A stretch of 64,000 nucleotides of DNA from Gymnogyps californianus (lineage: Eukaryota > Chordata > Aves > Accipitriformes > Cathartidae): contig NC_059472.1 in NCBI RefSeq assembly GCF_018139145.2, positions 100,762,877 through 100,826,876 on the forward strand, written 5' to 3'. Below the pieces are notes generated by a model that ran no database searches, had not been told where the DNA came from, and was given only the letters and a program-made list of their open reading frames with translations. Both the position numbers and the translations under genes were made by a program. Shown piece after piece: positions 40,850-53,784 of the stretch; position 1 is the stretch's first letter; every line of letters begins with the position of its first letter.

Positions 40850-43800
40850 CTTTTAAGACCAGGCACGTTTCTGTTGCTCAGCACGGATGTCCTCTGGGCA
40901 GAAGCTCTTTCAGGCAGCAACCAACGTCCTGTAGCTGGCATGCTATCTGAAGTGCCCAGGAAGTTTCTAGTGGGCCTCTGGTCTCACCCTGTTAGTGGTA
41001 TGACTTCCTCTCAACTCGTTTATGTTTGCTGGTCCATGATGAGAGCTAGTTCAGAGAAGTACATGAATTTAAATTGAGATCGAGGTAATCTAGATCAAAA
41101 GAATGTGATAATGGGCTGTACTGCAGTAAAACACTTCCATGCTTCAGTCCATTCCCATTCACAAAGCACCTGGCTCTTTCCTCATGACTGTGTATATTAC
41201 TGGGGCTGCAGTGCACATCTTACTGTTCAGCATGTTGTGCAAGTACTATGATGAAGAGGGATAGATTGCTGAGTCAGGGCTGTAAAGTGGTTGTAGACAG
41301 TCTGCAGCAGTTAAAAAGATGCTATTTTTGTAGTGTATCCTAGGCATTACTTGCTATTATTAACAGTATTTTCATTTGCTTGCATAGGACACAATAAAAT
41401 ATGTTTCAAAATACATCACAGCTGTACTTCTCTCTAATGAGGAATGTTCACAGAAAGAGTGAAAGCTTTCAAAACTGTACAGTTTTTAAGGAAATTAATC
41501 ATATGGCTAAAAAAATAAAGTTATAAAAATTGAGAGCACCATAATGTGAGGATGTCAAAGCAAGCCACATACCCATCCTAAGCAAGAAGAAACTTCTATA
41601 AATGCTGTGATGAGGAATACCTCCAAAGGATCAGAGCTTATCTGCAATTGTGTGCTCTCTTTCTCACCTGCTACATGTCCCTCCATAATTTTTTCTGACG
41701 AGTTCAGAGGGAGCATCAGAAGTAACATGGTGTGTCTGAAGGAACAATTGTAGGCCTTTTTTTTTTACCCTTTTGACTGCATGACTGGGGTGACAAATTG
41801 GTCCAAAGAAATACAAGAAGTAGGTCACCAACTGGAATCAACAGATTTGACTAGAAAAGAGGGAATGCCAAATGTCACACAAAGGACAATTTACGGACTC
41901 CATAAAATATTCACGCATTGTATATCTGTGCCAAATAAGGAGGAGACAAATATTGATAGAATTACTTCAGGATATTGCTAGCGTATCTTTTTAGCATGCT
42001 TTTTCAGTGTATGAAAAACACACCTAATAGATATATATCCATTAATGTATTAATGATGTAGAATGTCTTAGCAGTTATTATATTCTCTAAGGAAAATACT
42101 GTGACTAAGTAGATGGGCTTAGAATAAGGTCTTGACATTCAATAACGTTGGGCTGTGTGGCAGAAGTTGGGACAGGAAGGACAGAGGAGTGTTAGAGTCC
42201 GCATCTCAGGTTAAAAAGCTGTCAAAGCGATCAGACTTACTGATTGTAGTGGACATATTAAGTATTAAAATGCACAGGTGTTTGCCAGGATTTTTTTTTT
42301 TACTTCAGCGTCAATTTTTCATAAAAGCCGCTCAAAAGGGAATGATGTCTCCAAGTTGCACAGTTTTACAGGAGGGCTATTTTGAGGGGCAAATACATTT
42401 GGAAATTTCAATTAACTCAGAAATTTAAATCTACTGTAGATTTATTTGGGTTTAAAATGTGCAGTTGCTGATTCACTAATAGAACAATGTTTAGAAGATA
42501 TATAGCAGAGGATATATAGGTGAAAGTTGAAATCAATAAAGCATGAACACATGTGTAAAGGCATTTTTGGATTTGGTTCTAGTGAATCTAACATAGGATA
42601 TATGCGGACTGGGCATTAAAAAGTATTGATGGTAACATTAAAAATGATCATTCAGACAAAACAAGCATATCATGAGTTATTGCAGTTACAAATAACAGTG
42701 AATAAATATTTCAAAGCTTTGATCAAGAATTAGTTCTAAATTTCACAGGAAAAAAACAAGATGTAAATGCTGCAGATGTGATATCCTTTCATTGAGGTAG
42801 GCTTGGAGTTGACAAAGCATTTTGAGTACTTCAGCATTTTGAGGTTCGGTAAAGCAATTTAGCATGTCTGCTATGTTCTTAAGCGCTCTGGTAAACTAGT
42901 CTTTGAGATTTTGGAGATGGGTTTGTAATCCACATAGTACTGAGTACCTTGTCACTGGATAATAAATATTTTTGAAAAGTCAGCAGTGTGTGTCAACAGT
43001 CTGAATGTAATTTAATTTTAAAATAATGTTTTAATATTTTAATTATTTTATTTGGCCATGTTTAGGGATCTTGACAGTTTCTCAGCAGCATAAAGTAAAA
43101 TACCTAAGAAATATATCCTGTTTATAGGCAAATGTTTGTCCAAACCTAATAATTGAAAAAAAATAAGAATCTGCAAGAATATGATCTCTTGTTAGAAATG
43201 GAAATAGAGTATGTTATGCTTCTGTACTCCAAAAATAATTCTAGTTGTTTACGTATGTTCTGTGACTAGACGAAAAAAAATATTGCAAGATGAGAAATGT
43301 ATGAAGAAGAGACCAAAGGACTGAGGGATAAAAATAAAAGGCTGGCTACCTGCCAGAATTGTAATGCATTGCCAAAATCAAAGCCCTATAAGTCTGAGGG
43401 CCTTTGGTGGGCAATTTTAATCAGATGGAAAATTAAGGCAAGAAAAAAACAATTTCAACAGGCTATTTAATTATGTAGTCATTATTATTTTATGTTCATA
43501 ATTCTTGTTTCTATAATACATCTATGACTGACTGTCTTTTCAAACAAATGTAGGCACATCTTTCAGTTATCTGTTTTCCGTTGTTTTATGTGATAACATT
43601 CTCCATGTCTAACACTTCCCCTGCAAATGACTCCTGCTGGCAGTCCGCATTTGCAATATCGCCTTTTGTGAGTCTAGGATCTTGGTGCACATCTCTATGG
43701 CTCCCAGGCCATGGTAATATCCACAGTTGGCCTGTTAAGCTTATAGCTATTCAAGTCATTGGGATCTTCAGAGGAAATGAGGAGTGAGCCACTGATTTTC

Positions 43801-45350
43801 AGTTAGCAAGCAATTGCTTGGTCAGTCTGATTGTTCCATTTTTTCTCCATCCTGCCTTCATTTTTTGCAGTAGGTTATTGTAGTATTGTACTTCTGGATA
43901 CTACTGAAGAAGCTTTATGTTCCTGGTCTCCCAGTTAGCCACAGGTATTTTCTAGTTACATTAGCAAAAGATGACCTCTAAACGTTACCCAGCCTTTTTT
44001 CTGATGTTAGGAAACAGGAAAGATGCATATATCAAACACTTCTTTATAGCCTGCCAGAAAGAAGAATCAACAAAGCATAGCTTAAAGGGAACTCTCTGAT
44101 CTCAGGTAGAAAGGGTGCTTCACTTGCAGGCAAAATAAAATGGAGAAGGGGGAAGAAAGTATCTTCTGCTGGAACAGAAATGAAAGAAATCATGGCAGAA
44201 TTGAGATCTCTGTATTGGAAACTTCCTTCAAGGACTTGGAAGGAAATGTGGAAGATGTGCATAAAACTGAAGTAATTATTAAGCACAGTTTTTATCTATG
44301 CTGGACTTTCAAAGTGGTGGAAAACTTGGTTCCTGAACAGGAACTAGAGATTAGAGGTTTAGGGAAAAAAGAGAATGAGGAAGCAAATTTTGGATCAAAA
44401 AATGGCATAGAGGTGCAAGGAGAGGAATCTTTCATAAAATTACAGAAACAGAAACAACAGAAAGTATGAGAAATGCTAATGAAAGATTGGAATTTCCAAA
44501 GAAGAAAGATAAAGTAAAATAAAGTACACCTTTTACCTCTCTTGGAAAGCTACTTTGCGAAGGGATCTTTGCATCACGATGTCCAAGAAGGGGCAATTTG
44601 AGAAATACGTGGGGAAGTTTCTATTTAAGATAAACATACTGACAAGGAAAAGGAACATTTTCTATGTAAAATAGTTTTCAGGTAATACTTCATGAAAATA
44701 TGGTGCACTATTTGGTGCTCTCGCATTCTGTGCTCTTGCATTCTTAGGAACATACCTTTTGTTGGCTCAGTTGCGCTCTCTCACTCTTTCTCTGAAACAA
44801 CTGATTGTAGTGTGAGGCATACAAATAGTTAGTGCTTTTGCATGTATTAATCTGTTTTATTTAATGTGTCACTCGTGTTCCCTGCTGGTTGTAACTATAC
44901 GTCATAAAAGATGGTGTTAAATCCTTCTCAGTTAATCTTTTTTTCTTATGTTTTCTTCAGTTATTTCACTAAGGTCACTATAAAGTTAATGTAAAAAAAG
45001 AAAAATTTCCTTTCTGAGAGTGGAGCTCAATGCCATCTATGGAAGTTTTTAAAAAGGACCTTCAGAAGTCTCATTTTTCCCTGAAAAAATGACAAAAATT
45101 TGTAACATGCTGTTCCTTAGATGCTAATTTTCATGATCTACACATTATCTGCGCGCCATGTTGGCTTTGTTTTTTGGGGGATTTGAGTTGATTTGAATTT
45201 TTCTTCTGCTTGAAAGCCCAACATTTCTCATCTTAGAATCTGAAATTTGGGATGGATTCTTTCTTACGGGCAGAATAGATTTTTCTCATGAGTTTAGGTA
45301 AGCACTGGATTGGATCACCTGTAGTGGTTGGGGAATTTTAATCAATGCTG

Positions 45351-45481
45351 GTCTTTAGGAACATGCTTAGCAAATATCTGTGAGAAACGCTTGAGATGTA
45401 GGTCAGCTGCCTTGGGCCATGCGTATGAGCTAGGTGACCTCTTAAGTTTGTTTCCAGCCTTATCTTCTGTAATTCTGTGAA
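45351..45481 (+). mobile_element. CR1 LINE 3' end (sense)
   Basis: The order TTAGGAACATGCTTAGCAAA, TATCTGTGAGAAACGC, CTGCCTTGGGCC, GAGCTAGGTGACCTCTTAAG, TTTCCAGCC and TAATTCTGTGA follows the 3' UTR of CR1 elements: AGAACAGGTTAGACAAAC, ACCTGTCAGGGATG, CTGCCTTGGGCAG, GACTAGGTGACCTCTTGAGG, TTCCAGCC, TGATTCTGTGA. It is a 5'-truncated copy, as is normal for CR1. The 5' limit may extend further left. Confidence 0.72.
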
Positions 45482-47333
45482 CATTTTAATTTAGCCAACA
45501 ATCATTTGATGACTAGTAAACTGGAATAGAAGGTAGTTTATTGATCCAAAACATTTCTCTGCACTGCGTAGAGGGTTAAAATGCATAGAGATGATTTAAG
45601 ACAGCAAACCCAAGAGCCAGCATAAGACCTTCCCCAAGTAGTATTATCCTGAGGTCTTTAATTTAATGGGCATGTTGTCTTTCTGCCCATCCCTCTGGCA
45701 GGGCTGAATTTCAACTACAGTGATCAAAGCTCAGCTGAAACAACACATATTACATAGCCCCTTTTCAAACAAATGCTCTCTTAAGTCCATTTCAGGTGAA
45801 AAGATCTGAACTTTAGTTTATTTACTTTTAATTTCCTCAACAGACAGTGTTATTTGGCTGAATGTCAGTGTCTAATCACTTTAAATTACATAATTATGTT
45901 AATCCTGTGCAGTGCATGCAATAAATGGAAATAGTAATGACTGGGATGATTCAACTGTAAGTCATTTTCTGGAGAATGAGAGAAGGTTAAACAGAAATGT
46001 TCTACCCTTCCTGCCTCCAGAAGTAAAACTCCAAGTGCTAAAATAGTTCTGCCATTTTTGTGTATTATTTCTAGTATTCGACCTGCTGATGCTGCACTGC
46101 AGAGTGAGCGGGTGGGTTCTGCTCTCCCTTGGCATAGGGACAAATTGGAAGCGTGTAGCCGTGGTAATTTTAACTACTTGACACTCCTTGTAATATTTAG
46201 GAGTTCCTTTTAAAATATTTTTTCTTTTCAATCAGAGCTTTAACAAACAGACTCTTTGGAAAGAATCAAAAGGCATTTGTTTTTAGCAATGCTTTATTAT
46301 TTAATGTATCGGGTTATAAATTCACTAAGTTTTAATTGGCTTTCAGGAAAGAAAAAAGCAGCAGCCACAACTTTTCTCTATTTTTCTGTTGTTTTGGAGG
46401 TCATCTATTTCCAACTCATTGTGCCAGCAAAAGTTATTATAGGTTTGACTTTTATACCTCTCCAGTAGAGTTTGATACAAAGGTAGGTGAAGGATATTCA
46501 GCCCATGTATACATTGTATCTTTGCTTGTAGTATTTAGTCATCCTTTTTCTTTTTATTACTACTCTTTAGATCACCAAAAAGCTCACGTAGGCAGTATTG
46601 CTCTCTCTATTCTTTCCCTCTCTCTACTTTCCCTGCAAGCAAACACACAGTCAGAGGCATGAGATATTTATGTCTTGGATGGATGATTTTTCTACCTGTT
46701 CATCATCTATCAAAGCTGTAATCATAGTAGTCTTTCTACATGAATACTTAAATGGGACAGCATGAAAAAGGCACGTGGAGCTCATGAAAGGAAATAGAGT
46801 TTTAGAAGGGTGATATGGCTTTCCCTGTCACCAAATGAAAGGTCGGTAGGAGATTTGATTTTACACATACAAGGTATTAGAATGTTGAACTTCTGCCTCT
46901 TAGAAATATATTTGTTGCCAAAACCATTGAAGTAAGAGGGTTAATTAGCTTTGAGATTGTTTTGAAGGCAAATAAAAATTACAGTCATGAGATTAAGCTA
47001 TTTTTTAACTTAAAACTGTTTAAAAAGTGTATCTCATTTCAAAGAAATAAGCAAACCACGTTAAAGGCAAATTAGGGTGTTCTGTATCCTTTAATATTAT
47101 TACATGTTCAAAAATTTTTATTAGATTCTCAGTAAATTAATGGTTTTGTAATAGTCTAAAAATCATCCTATGTGTTCTTGTTGATTCTCTTTATGATAAT
47201 GAGAATTTACTAAGATTTATGTGAATTTTGCGGGTAACATTTTTCTTATTCTGACAGTCTATTAAAACAGTGTTGAACTGATCCGGCAATATTAGGATTA
47301 ATTGTGAGTTGTAGTAGAATACTGAGATCCATT

Positions 47334-47413
47334 CATAATCATAGTTTATATACAGTGTTATTGTTTATTATATTGTTATATTTAGTGTTATTATTTATAA
47401 TCATATCATAGTC
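47334..47413. repeat. Degenerate AT-rich tandem duplication
   Basis: AGTGTTATTGTTTATTA (from 47354) and AGTGTTATTATTTATAA (from 47384) are near copies about 30 bp apart, and AATCATA occurs on both flanks. Probably a local slippage duplication. Confidence 0.45.
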
Positions 47414-49291
47414 ACTCAGACTTTGATAATATTTGGTTATAGTGATTTACATTTGTGTTCTTAATGTACTTGTCAGTAACATTAGATTAGAGATTTTTTG
47501 TGGTGTCAAGGGTAATAAGATAAAGAAAGAGGGGAAAAGGCTTTTCAGTAGGAGAAAGAAACAAATTTTTTAAGCTTTTATCAGTCCTAAATTATATTTA
47601 GCGTATGGGGATGTCTGCGTATAAAAATTCAAAGGCAAATTTACAGTGGCTATATCTTTAACTGAAATTAAATTACAGTTGAGTAATAAGGATGAAGTTC
47701 TATTTGGTGGCTACATTGGAGAAAACGTATCTTAAAATATCCAAGTGCCATACTTCAGTGAAGTGGATGTGAAATTCAGAGCCTTAAATTTAGTCCACCA
47801 AGGATATACTCCTAACTACACTAGAATATCCAAAGAACTTACTGTGACCCTGTTGAATATACTAGAATGACTGTATCCTTAAAGACAGTCCACAGAAAGT
47901 TGTAGTATCTAAGCAAGCTTAGTAAACTAGTGCTTCTTCAAAGGCTGCATACAGTAACCTTGTGTTTATAGAGGCTGTATTCCATATCAAGTTTAACATT
48001 CACTCTAGATCCTTTGTCATGTAATCAGATCAAAGACTTGATCATGCCATTAGCCATTAAAGCATGTTGTTGCAGATTTACTGGACCAAACAACAACAGA
48101 AGTAAACCCTTGCCCTCCTACTACAGTCTCCCCCAATCTAAGATCTTTTTTTAAAGGAGTCCTCTCAAACTACAAGAGGAATAATTGCTTTAAAAGTTTG
48201 TGTTCTATCTCTAAGAAACTTGGCTCATTGCCTGTTACCTTGAAGGTTTTCATGAGACCTGACTCTTAAATTTATTTAACTTTAGGTTCAGTTCTTACTT
48301 ATAACAAGTTCCAAAGCAAGCTGTTCCTGTGGGCTTCATCAAAGACCATTAAGTAAAAGAAACATTTAGAAAAGTCACTAATTATTTAAGCACTTCAATA
48401 AAGCTGTTCAAAGATAGCTTTACCTGTGGTTAGTGTACAGTACACCAATCTTGATAACCTTCCTCTGACTACTTCCCATTGTGTATTTAAATTATTTGAA
48501 AGATTCCCCCACCTCTAATTTATTATTTCAGATGTTAGAACTCCTCTTAAAGATGCAGAAAGATTTTCTACAGACTTATTCCAGTGCCAGGCTAAGTCAC
48601 TCATACTAGCTAAAATCCAGAAAGTACGACTGGATTTGATGTAATTGTCTGATCCAGCATTGGGAAGGAGGAATATTGCACTGAAAGATCTAGTCAGTAT
48701 AGCATGAGAGGTTGTGGTGGTGTTCTGATATGGTTAGTGTAGATAGCCTAAATCCCATGTACATTCCCACTAAATTAAAATTAGCACTCCATCTGTTTGC
48801 ATGGTCCTTTAGGTATTATGCCTTTCTTTTTCATCAGAACAGATTCCAAAGCTGGTTCATCATTTTCACTGGGAGTTTCCTCTAAGCAGATTCGCAGGTG
48901 TGCATCAGAAACTGTTCATGTTTTGAGGTTCTAAAAGAGTCAGAGGGCTTCAAGCACAGTTTTCCTGTGTTTGAAACTCAAACCCACAGGATGGTAAAAT
49001 TTCAGCATATTTACTTTCATTTCTTTTACTGGAGTCAGGACCACAACCCAGGTTTGGTTTAATAATAAAATTATGATCTTGGGAAAATTAGGACATGTTT
49101 CTTCCATCCTAGATACTATAAAAACCTGAGACTTTGGAATTATGGTGAGGAAGATATATGTACTTCAGTGGTGCTTCAGCTTTTAATTGTTGAGGTCACA
49201 AACACTGGCATGAAGTAATTTTTAATTAGGGTACACTGGTGTAAAATCAAAACCAAAGTTGAACTACATGGCAAACTAACCATCAAGGTAT

Positions 49292-49355
49292 GCAAGAAAT
49301 AATATGGATTTTTCTCATTTCTTTATTGTAGAGACGGGCTGACAAATCATTTGTA
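49292..49355. repeat. Unclassified short repeat, copy 1
   Basis: Shares with 54441-54505 the order GCAAG, TTTTTCTCAT, TCTTTATTGT(A/G)GAGA(C/A)GGGC, TGAC(A/G)AATCATTTGTA. The last 35 positions differ at only three sites between copies. I do not recognise the family. Confidence 0.5.
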
Positions 49356-49480
49356 AAATAAAAACATAAATTTAAAAATTTTCAGTGATAAACATTTCTT
49401 AAAAAGAAATGTGCATTTCCAGTTGTTCTTGGTGATGACAATCACACAGAATAATTAAGGGCCTGAAGGCAGACCATGTT

Positions 49481-49496
49481 TGACCTACGTAGGTCG
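49481..49496. promoter_or_regulatory. Palindrome resembling an everted nuclear-receptor site
   Basis: TGACCTACGTAGGTCG contains the perfect 14-bp palindrome GACCTACGTAGGTC (49482-49495). It can be read as half-sites TGACCT and AGGTCG separated by ACGT (an ER4-like arrangement). Binding is inferred only. Confidence 0.25.
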
Positions 49497-51219
49497 TCAT
49501 TCCGTAACAAAATAGTTATTTCCCAGCCTCTGGCTCAACGTAAGTCAACAAATGCTATAATGAGTGTTGATGTTGCTGTGCTATCAATGTCTTCTTTATG
49601 ACACTTTTCATTTTGCCTTTTTACCTGGTCTTACCAGTAGAAACACTGTTTTGTGGGACTTGGCCTGTAAAGAAGCCCTCTCCACAGATGCGTGAGCATG
49701 TTGTCATTATACTAGAGCAGAAATGGCCAGCCTCTGGCATGGGACAACCTGCAGCCACCAGAAGAGTTCACCTGCCTCACTAGGTACTATCCAATACCCT
49801 CTTTTCCAATGGCTACCAGGTCAGCGTCATACATGTTGGAGCATATGTGATATATGGAGAAGGAGAGCTAGTAGCTATTAACCACATGATGAATTTATGT
49901 CTGGTTGTGTGATTGGCAAGGCATGGTAGTGTAAGGCTCATAGTAGACTCATGTTGCCTCTCAAAAAGGATCGACCACCCATGTACTACAACATGAGATG
50001 GATGTGTGATTGATAAATAGTGAAAGGAATGAAACCTCACTGGCTGGAGAGCCAGATGTCAAATGCAAAATAAAAAGCAAAAGCCCCATGGAAATTAACA
50101 TTCTTTTTCTTTAGTCTCAGCATAACCATGGGGTCCTTGAAACAATATTATATGAGCAGATTATTCACTAAATGCCTTAGCTTTCAAATTGATGGATTCT
50201 TCTTCATAGCTATATATATGTATGTATACACTGTGTCAGAACTTGAACAAGTGCTCCATTTTGGATTGCGGTGGCTTGGAAATTTTTGTGAAAATACTTT
50301 TGATGGAACAAAGATGTGTAGGCAGTACATTTAAGCTCTTTTTGTCAAAATATCACATAGCTACAAAAACTACCTATGCATAATATCGACCAGATGGATT
50401 TCTGGTCCTCAAGAAAGGATCTTACCAGGACTAGAGGATTTTTTTTAAAATCTCGTCCTTGTTTTGACATGACTTCATATGTGATTGTAAGTCATTTCAG
50501 TCAGTCTGACTGTGCTTTATCTTATCCGTATGGAAACTGTTTTGCAATTTTCACATACAAAATCTCTGATAAGTGCAGATAACATAATTATCATACAAAA
50601 AGGATGGCTGTGAATATCCATTTCTGACACAGATAGTTTTTTCTGAATGCAAGAACTTTAATTTGGTAAAATAATGGAAGTAGTGCTTAGAATGACAGGA
50701 ATTCTTTTCCTCTTTCAGCTATTCAACATCTATCTCTGTCCAAAGAAACATTAGTTCATTATTTTTTCAGTGAGAAGTGCTTAAGATTCTATGGCATAAT
50801 CAGATTTTGTCACAGAACCACAGGGGAAAGCCAGATGTGTAGCTCTTAATAGCTGGAAAGGAATGAATTAGAGTTATACTTGGGAGAGTATCTTGTGTGA
50901 TAAAAAACCCTGCTGTAGTCCTGTTAAGCTTCAGTATGGAGGCATGAAGCATTTTAAAATCCAAACCCATCAATTTGTTAAAGACTAGATCAAGCCCCAC
51001 AGTTATCGTCCTGTGGGCTTGCATTTCTTACCCCGATAGACACCTTGTATAAATTTGCCATTTTCAGGTCGTCTTCTGTTTTGTTTGTGTTTATCTCAGA
51101 TTTTCTTAATTTGTTTTCCTGAAAGCAGTGTATTTTAGAATGACCTAATTTTAGGAAAGTTTTTATGGGTTTCAGAGAAGTAGAGATGAGTGAAATTCCA
51201 TTCAAAGATTGTGAATCTG

Positions 51220-51776
51220 TGTTGTGATTTAATCCCAGCCGGCAACTAAGCACCACTCAGCTCACTCCCTCCTCCCCCAGTAGGATGGGGGAGAGAATCG
51301 GGAAAAAAAAAAGTAAAACTCGTGGGTTGAGATTAAGACAGTTTAATAAGACAGAAAAGGAAAGGGGGGGGGAATAATAATAATAACAATAATAGAATAT
51401 ACAAAACAAGTGATGCACAGTACAATTGCTCACCACCCGCTCACCAATGCCCAGCCAATCCCTGAGCCACGGTGCCCCCTGGCCAACTCCCCCGAGTTTA
51501 TATTCTGGGCATGACGTCATATGGTATGGAATATCCCTTTGGCTCGTTTGGGTCAGCTGTCCTTGCTGTGTCCGCTCCCAGTTTCTTGTGCATTGCCAGC
51601 CTCCGCTGGCAGGGCAGTATGAGAAGCTGAAAAGTCCTTGACTTAGTATAAACACTGCTTAGCAACAACTAAAACATCAGTGTGTTATCAACAGTCTTCT
51701 CATCCTAAATCCAAAACACAACACTATACCAGCTACTAGGAAGAAAATTAACTTTATTCCAGCCAAAACCAGGACA
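51220..51776 (-). mobile_element. Solo LTR, ERVL-like family, antisense (LTR2)
   Basis: A 557-bp element beginning on the plus strand TGTTGTGATTTAATCCCAGCC-like and ending AACCAGGACA, flanked by a perfect 5-bp duplication ATCTG (51215-51219 and 51777-51781). Read on the minus strand it is the same family as LTR1: a CRE palindrome TGACGTCA (51512-51519), a TATA-like AATATAAA (complement of 51497-51504), the polyadenylation hexamer ATTAAA (complement of 51342-51347), and an (ATT)n tract. It lacks the AATGAAAAACAATGATAATG segment present in LTR3 and LTR4, so it belongs to a different subfamily. No internal retroviral sequence adjoins it. The longest open frame inside (about 132 codons, minus strand) is LTR-derived and non-retroviral. 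Confidence 0.93.
51512..51519 (-). promoter_or_regulatory. Intact CRE palindrome in LTR2
   Basis: TGACGTCA, the full ATF/CREB consensus, lies directly upstream of the LTR2 TATA-like box when read on the minus strand. Equivalent positions are TGATGTCA in LTR3 (53190-53197), TGACATCA in LTR4 (62891-62898) and GAACGTCA in LTR1 (21485-21492), so only LTR2 keeps the whole site. Confidence 0.55.
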
Positions 51777-52492
51777 ATCTGTCATAAGAACCTCACCTTT
51801 TCCTCGCTTAGAAGGAAATGGCCTACAACTACTGATACTGTATTTGATAGAAACTCATTACCACTTTAATTTAGGCCTAACCTTGCAAATCTGAAAGGTA
51901 AAAGAAATACCTTTGCAACAGTTTACTATGTAAAATCATTCTCATATCCTGCATTGCAATGCAATGGTAGCATCCAATCAGGTAGGTCCCTTGGCTGTGA
52001 AAAGGTTGGAGAAGTGGGAAGTGTAGGCTCTTCATACTTATGAGCAAGCTAGTTTGTTGAAACACTGTTCCCCATGCTGAGCAGTACTACCTCCCTCCCT
52101 TTCATATTTATTTTTTATCCAGTTTTCATCTGGTCTTGCATTTAGTTTTGAAGTGCTATGAAGCAGAGACAGTCTTTGTACAGGAAAGCTGCATTCACAG
52201 AGTTAGAGAATGAACAGGTGAGTAGTTGAACTAACAAAGCCTGGTTTCCCATGCTTTGGGTCCTCTGGTTCCTTCCATGATTCTACACCAAAAACCACAG
52301 CTTCCTCTCCACATCTTCCCTATCTTCTCTGACTGCCCTGTGGACAAAAATATGTCATAGGTGGTTTGTATAACTATTGCACGTGATTTGGAGTTCTAGG
52401 AGTACAGATTGGTCAGCAGGGTGATGGCAAAAAACAGATTGTTGAGCCTGGGCTTTGGCCTTTCCCTCAACAGGAACACTGATTTAGATCTC

Positions 52493-52519
52493 TTTTTTTT
52501 TTTTTTTTTTTTTTTTTTT
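52493..52519. repeat. Homopolymer T27
   Basis: Twenty-seven consecutive T followed by CCTACCAG. It could be the complement of a poly(A) tail of a retrocopy, or a slippage-grown pyrimidine tract. No retrocopy is recognisable on either side. Confidence 0.9.
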
Positions 52520-52871
52520 CCTACCAGCCGTTGACATGAAACTTACTGGATTGCTCTTCCTTTGTTGAAGTGAGTGAGTAGGCTCAAAAATTATTAGGAT
52601 GGGCAGAGATAATGAAATGGAATCGAGGACACCACTTGCTCAGGAGTCAATTCCAGTTAATACTTGTATTCACCTAGAGACAAAAGCAACAACAAAACAC
52701 CAAAGAAAGCTGTATTAGAATATTTTGGGTTGTGTTCTACAGCCCAGTATCCTTTTCTAAATAGAGAAAAGTGTAACACTGCAATGACACTGAAGACCTA
52801 TAATATGTGATAGAAAGAAGAAACTAAGAATGATATTTCTCACATACATATGTGCACAGATTATTTGGAGT

Positions 52872-53454
52872 TGTCGTGGTTTAACCCCAGCCAGCAGCTA
52901 AGCACCACACAGCCGCTTGCTCACTGCCCCCCCACCCCTGGGATGGGGGAGAGAATCAGGAAAAAAACTCGTGAGTTGAGATAAAGACAGTTTAATAGGA
53001 CAGAAAGGAATGAAAAACAATGATAATGATAATAATAATAATATGACAATAGCAATACTAAAAGAATTAAACTATACAAAGTAAGTGGTGCACAATGCAA
53101 TTGCTCACCACTCGTTGACCGATGCCCAGTTAGTTCCCGAGCCGCGATCCCCCCTCCCAGTTAACTCCCCCCAGTTTATATACTGGGCATGATGTCATAT
53201 GGTATGGAATAGCTCTTTGGCCAGTTTGGGTCAGCTGTCCTGATGGTGTCCCCTCCCAGCTTCTTGTGCCCCTCCAGCCTTCTTGCTGGCTGGACACGAG
53301 AAGCTGAAAAATCCTTGACTTAGTATAAACACTACTTAGCAACAACTAAAAACATCGGTGTGTTATCAACATTCTTTTCCTACTAAATCCAAAACACAGC
53401 ACTATACCAGCTACTAGGAAGAAAATTAACTCTGTCCTAGCCGAAACCAGGACA
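52872..53454 (-). mobile_element. Solo LTR, ERVL-like family, antisense (LTR3)
   Basis: A 583-bp element, plus-strand start TGTCGTGGTTTAACCCCAGC and end CCAGGACA, flanked by a perfect duplication GGAGT (52867-52871 and 53455-53459). On the minus strand it has TATATAAA (complement of 53175-53182), ATTAAA (complement of 52991-52996), and an (ATT)n/(ATC)n region. With LTR4 it shares the stretch AATGAAAAACAATGATAATG and the CTTCTTGCTGGCTGG segment, so they form one subfamily. Its distinct target duplication shows that it is not the partner LTR of LTR2, which lies 1.1 kb away in the same orientation. Confidence 0.94.
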
Positions 53455-53784
53455 GGAGTGTAAAGTGAAGCACTCTGAACTAAGGAAATTCTAGAGTTTC
53501 AGTTCCTCTTTTCCATGTAAATGCCAACTATATTATGTTTCAGCCTTTAATTATGTGCTTATGCACTATTTTCACACACATACACACACAGATTTGTTTT
53601 CTTCTGTGCACAGAGCTGAGACTATTCATTTAATAAGCTATTGTTAGATATTTTTCCTCTTCATTGTTTGTTGTGTAATAGCAGTGTTATTTGCTACATG
53701 CTGTTTAAACCTCACTCTCAAGGGAGTTATTAATGTCTTTCTAACCTTTGCTATGACCCCCATAACTAAATTTCTTCAGTGCTT

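Noticed and set aside
40322..41077. Several overlapping open frames in three frames
   Set aside because: None has a recognisable domain or splice structure; they follow from the locally higher G+C content.
44140..44469. 109-codon open frame, plus strand, charged and lysine/glutamate-rich
   Set aside because: It lies in purine-rich DNA, which favours long open frames. It has no recognisable domain, no splice or promoter context, and the opposite strand is also open over part of it.
51257..51655. 132-codon minus-strand open frame, the longest in the window
   Set aside because: It lies wholly inside solo LTR2 and overlaps its promoter and polyadenylation regions; LTRs of this kind do not code there and the protein resembles nothing known.
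51220..53454. A provirus bounded by LTR2 and LTR3
   Set aside because: The target duplications differ between the two LTRs, the subfamilies differ, and there is no recognisable retroviral interior.
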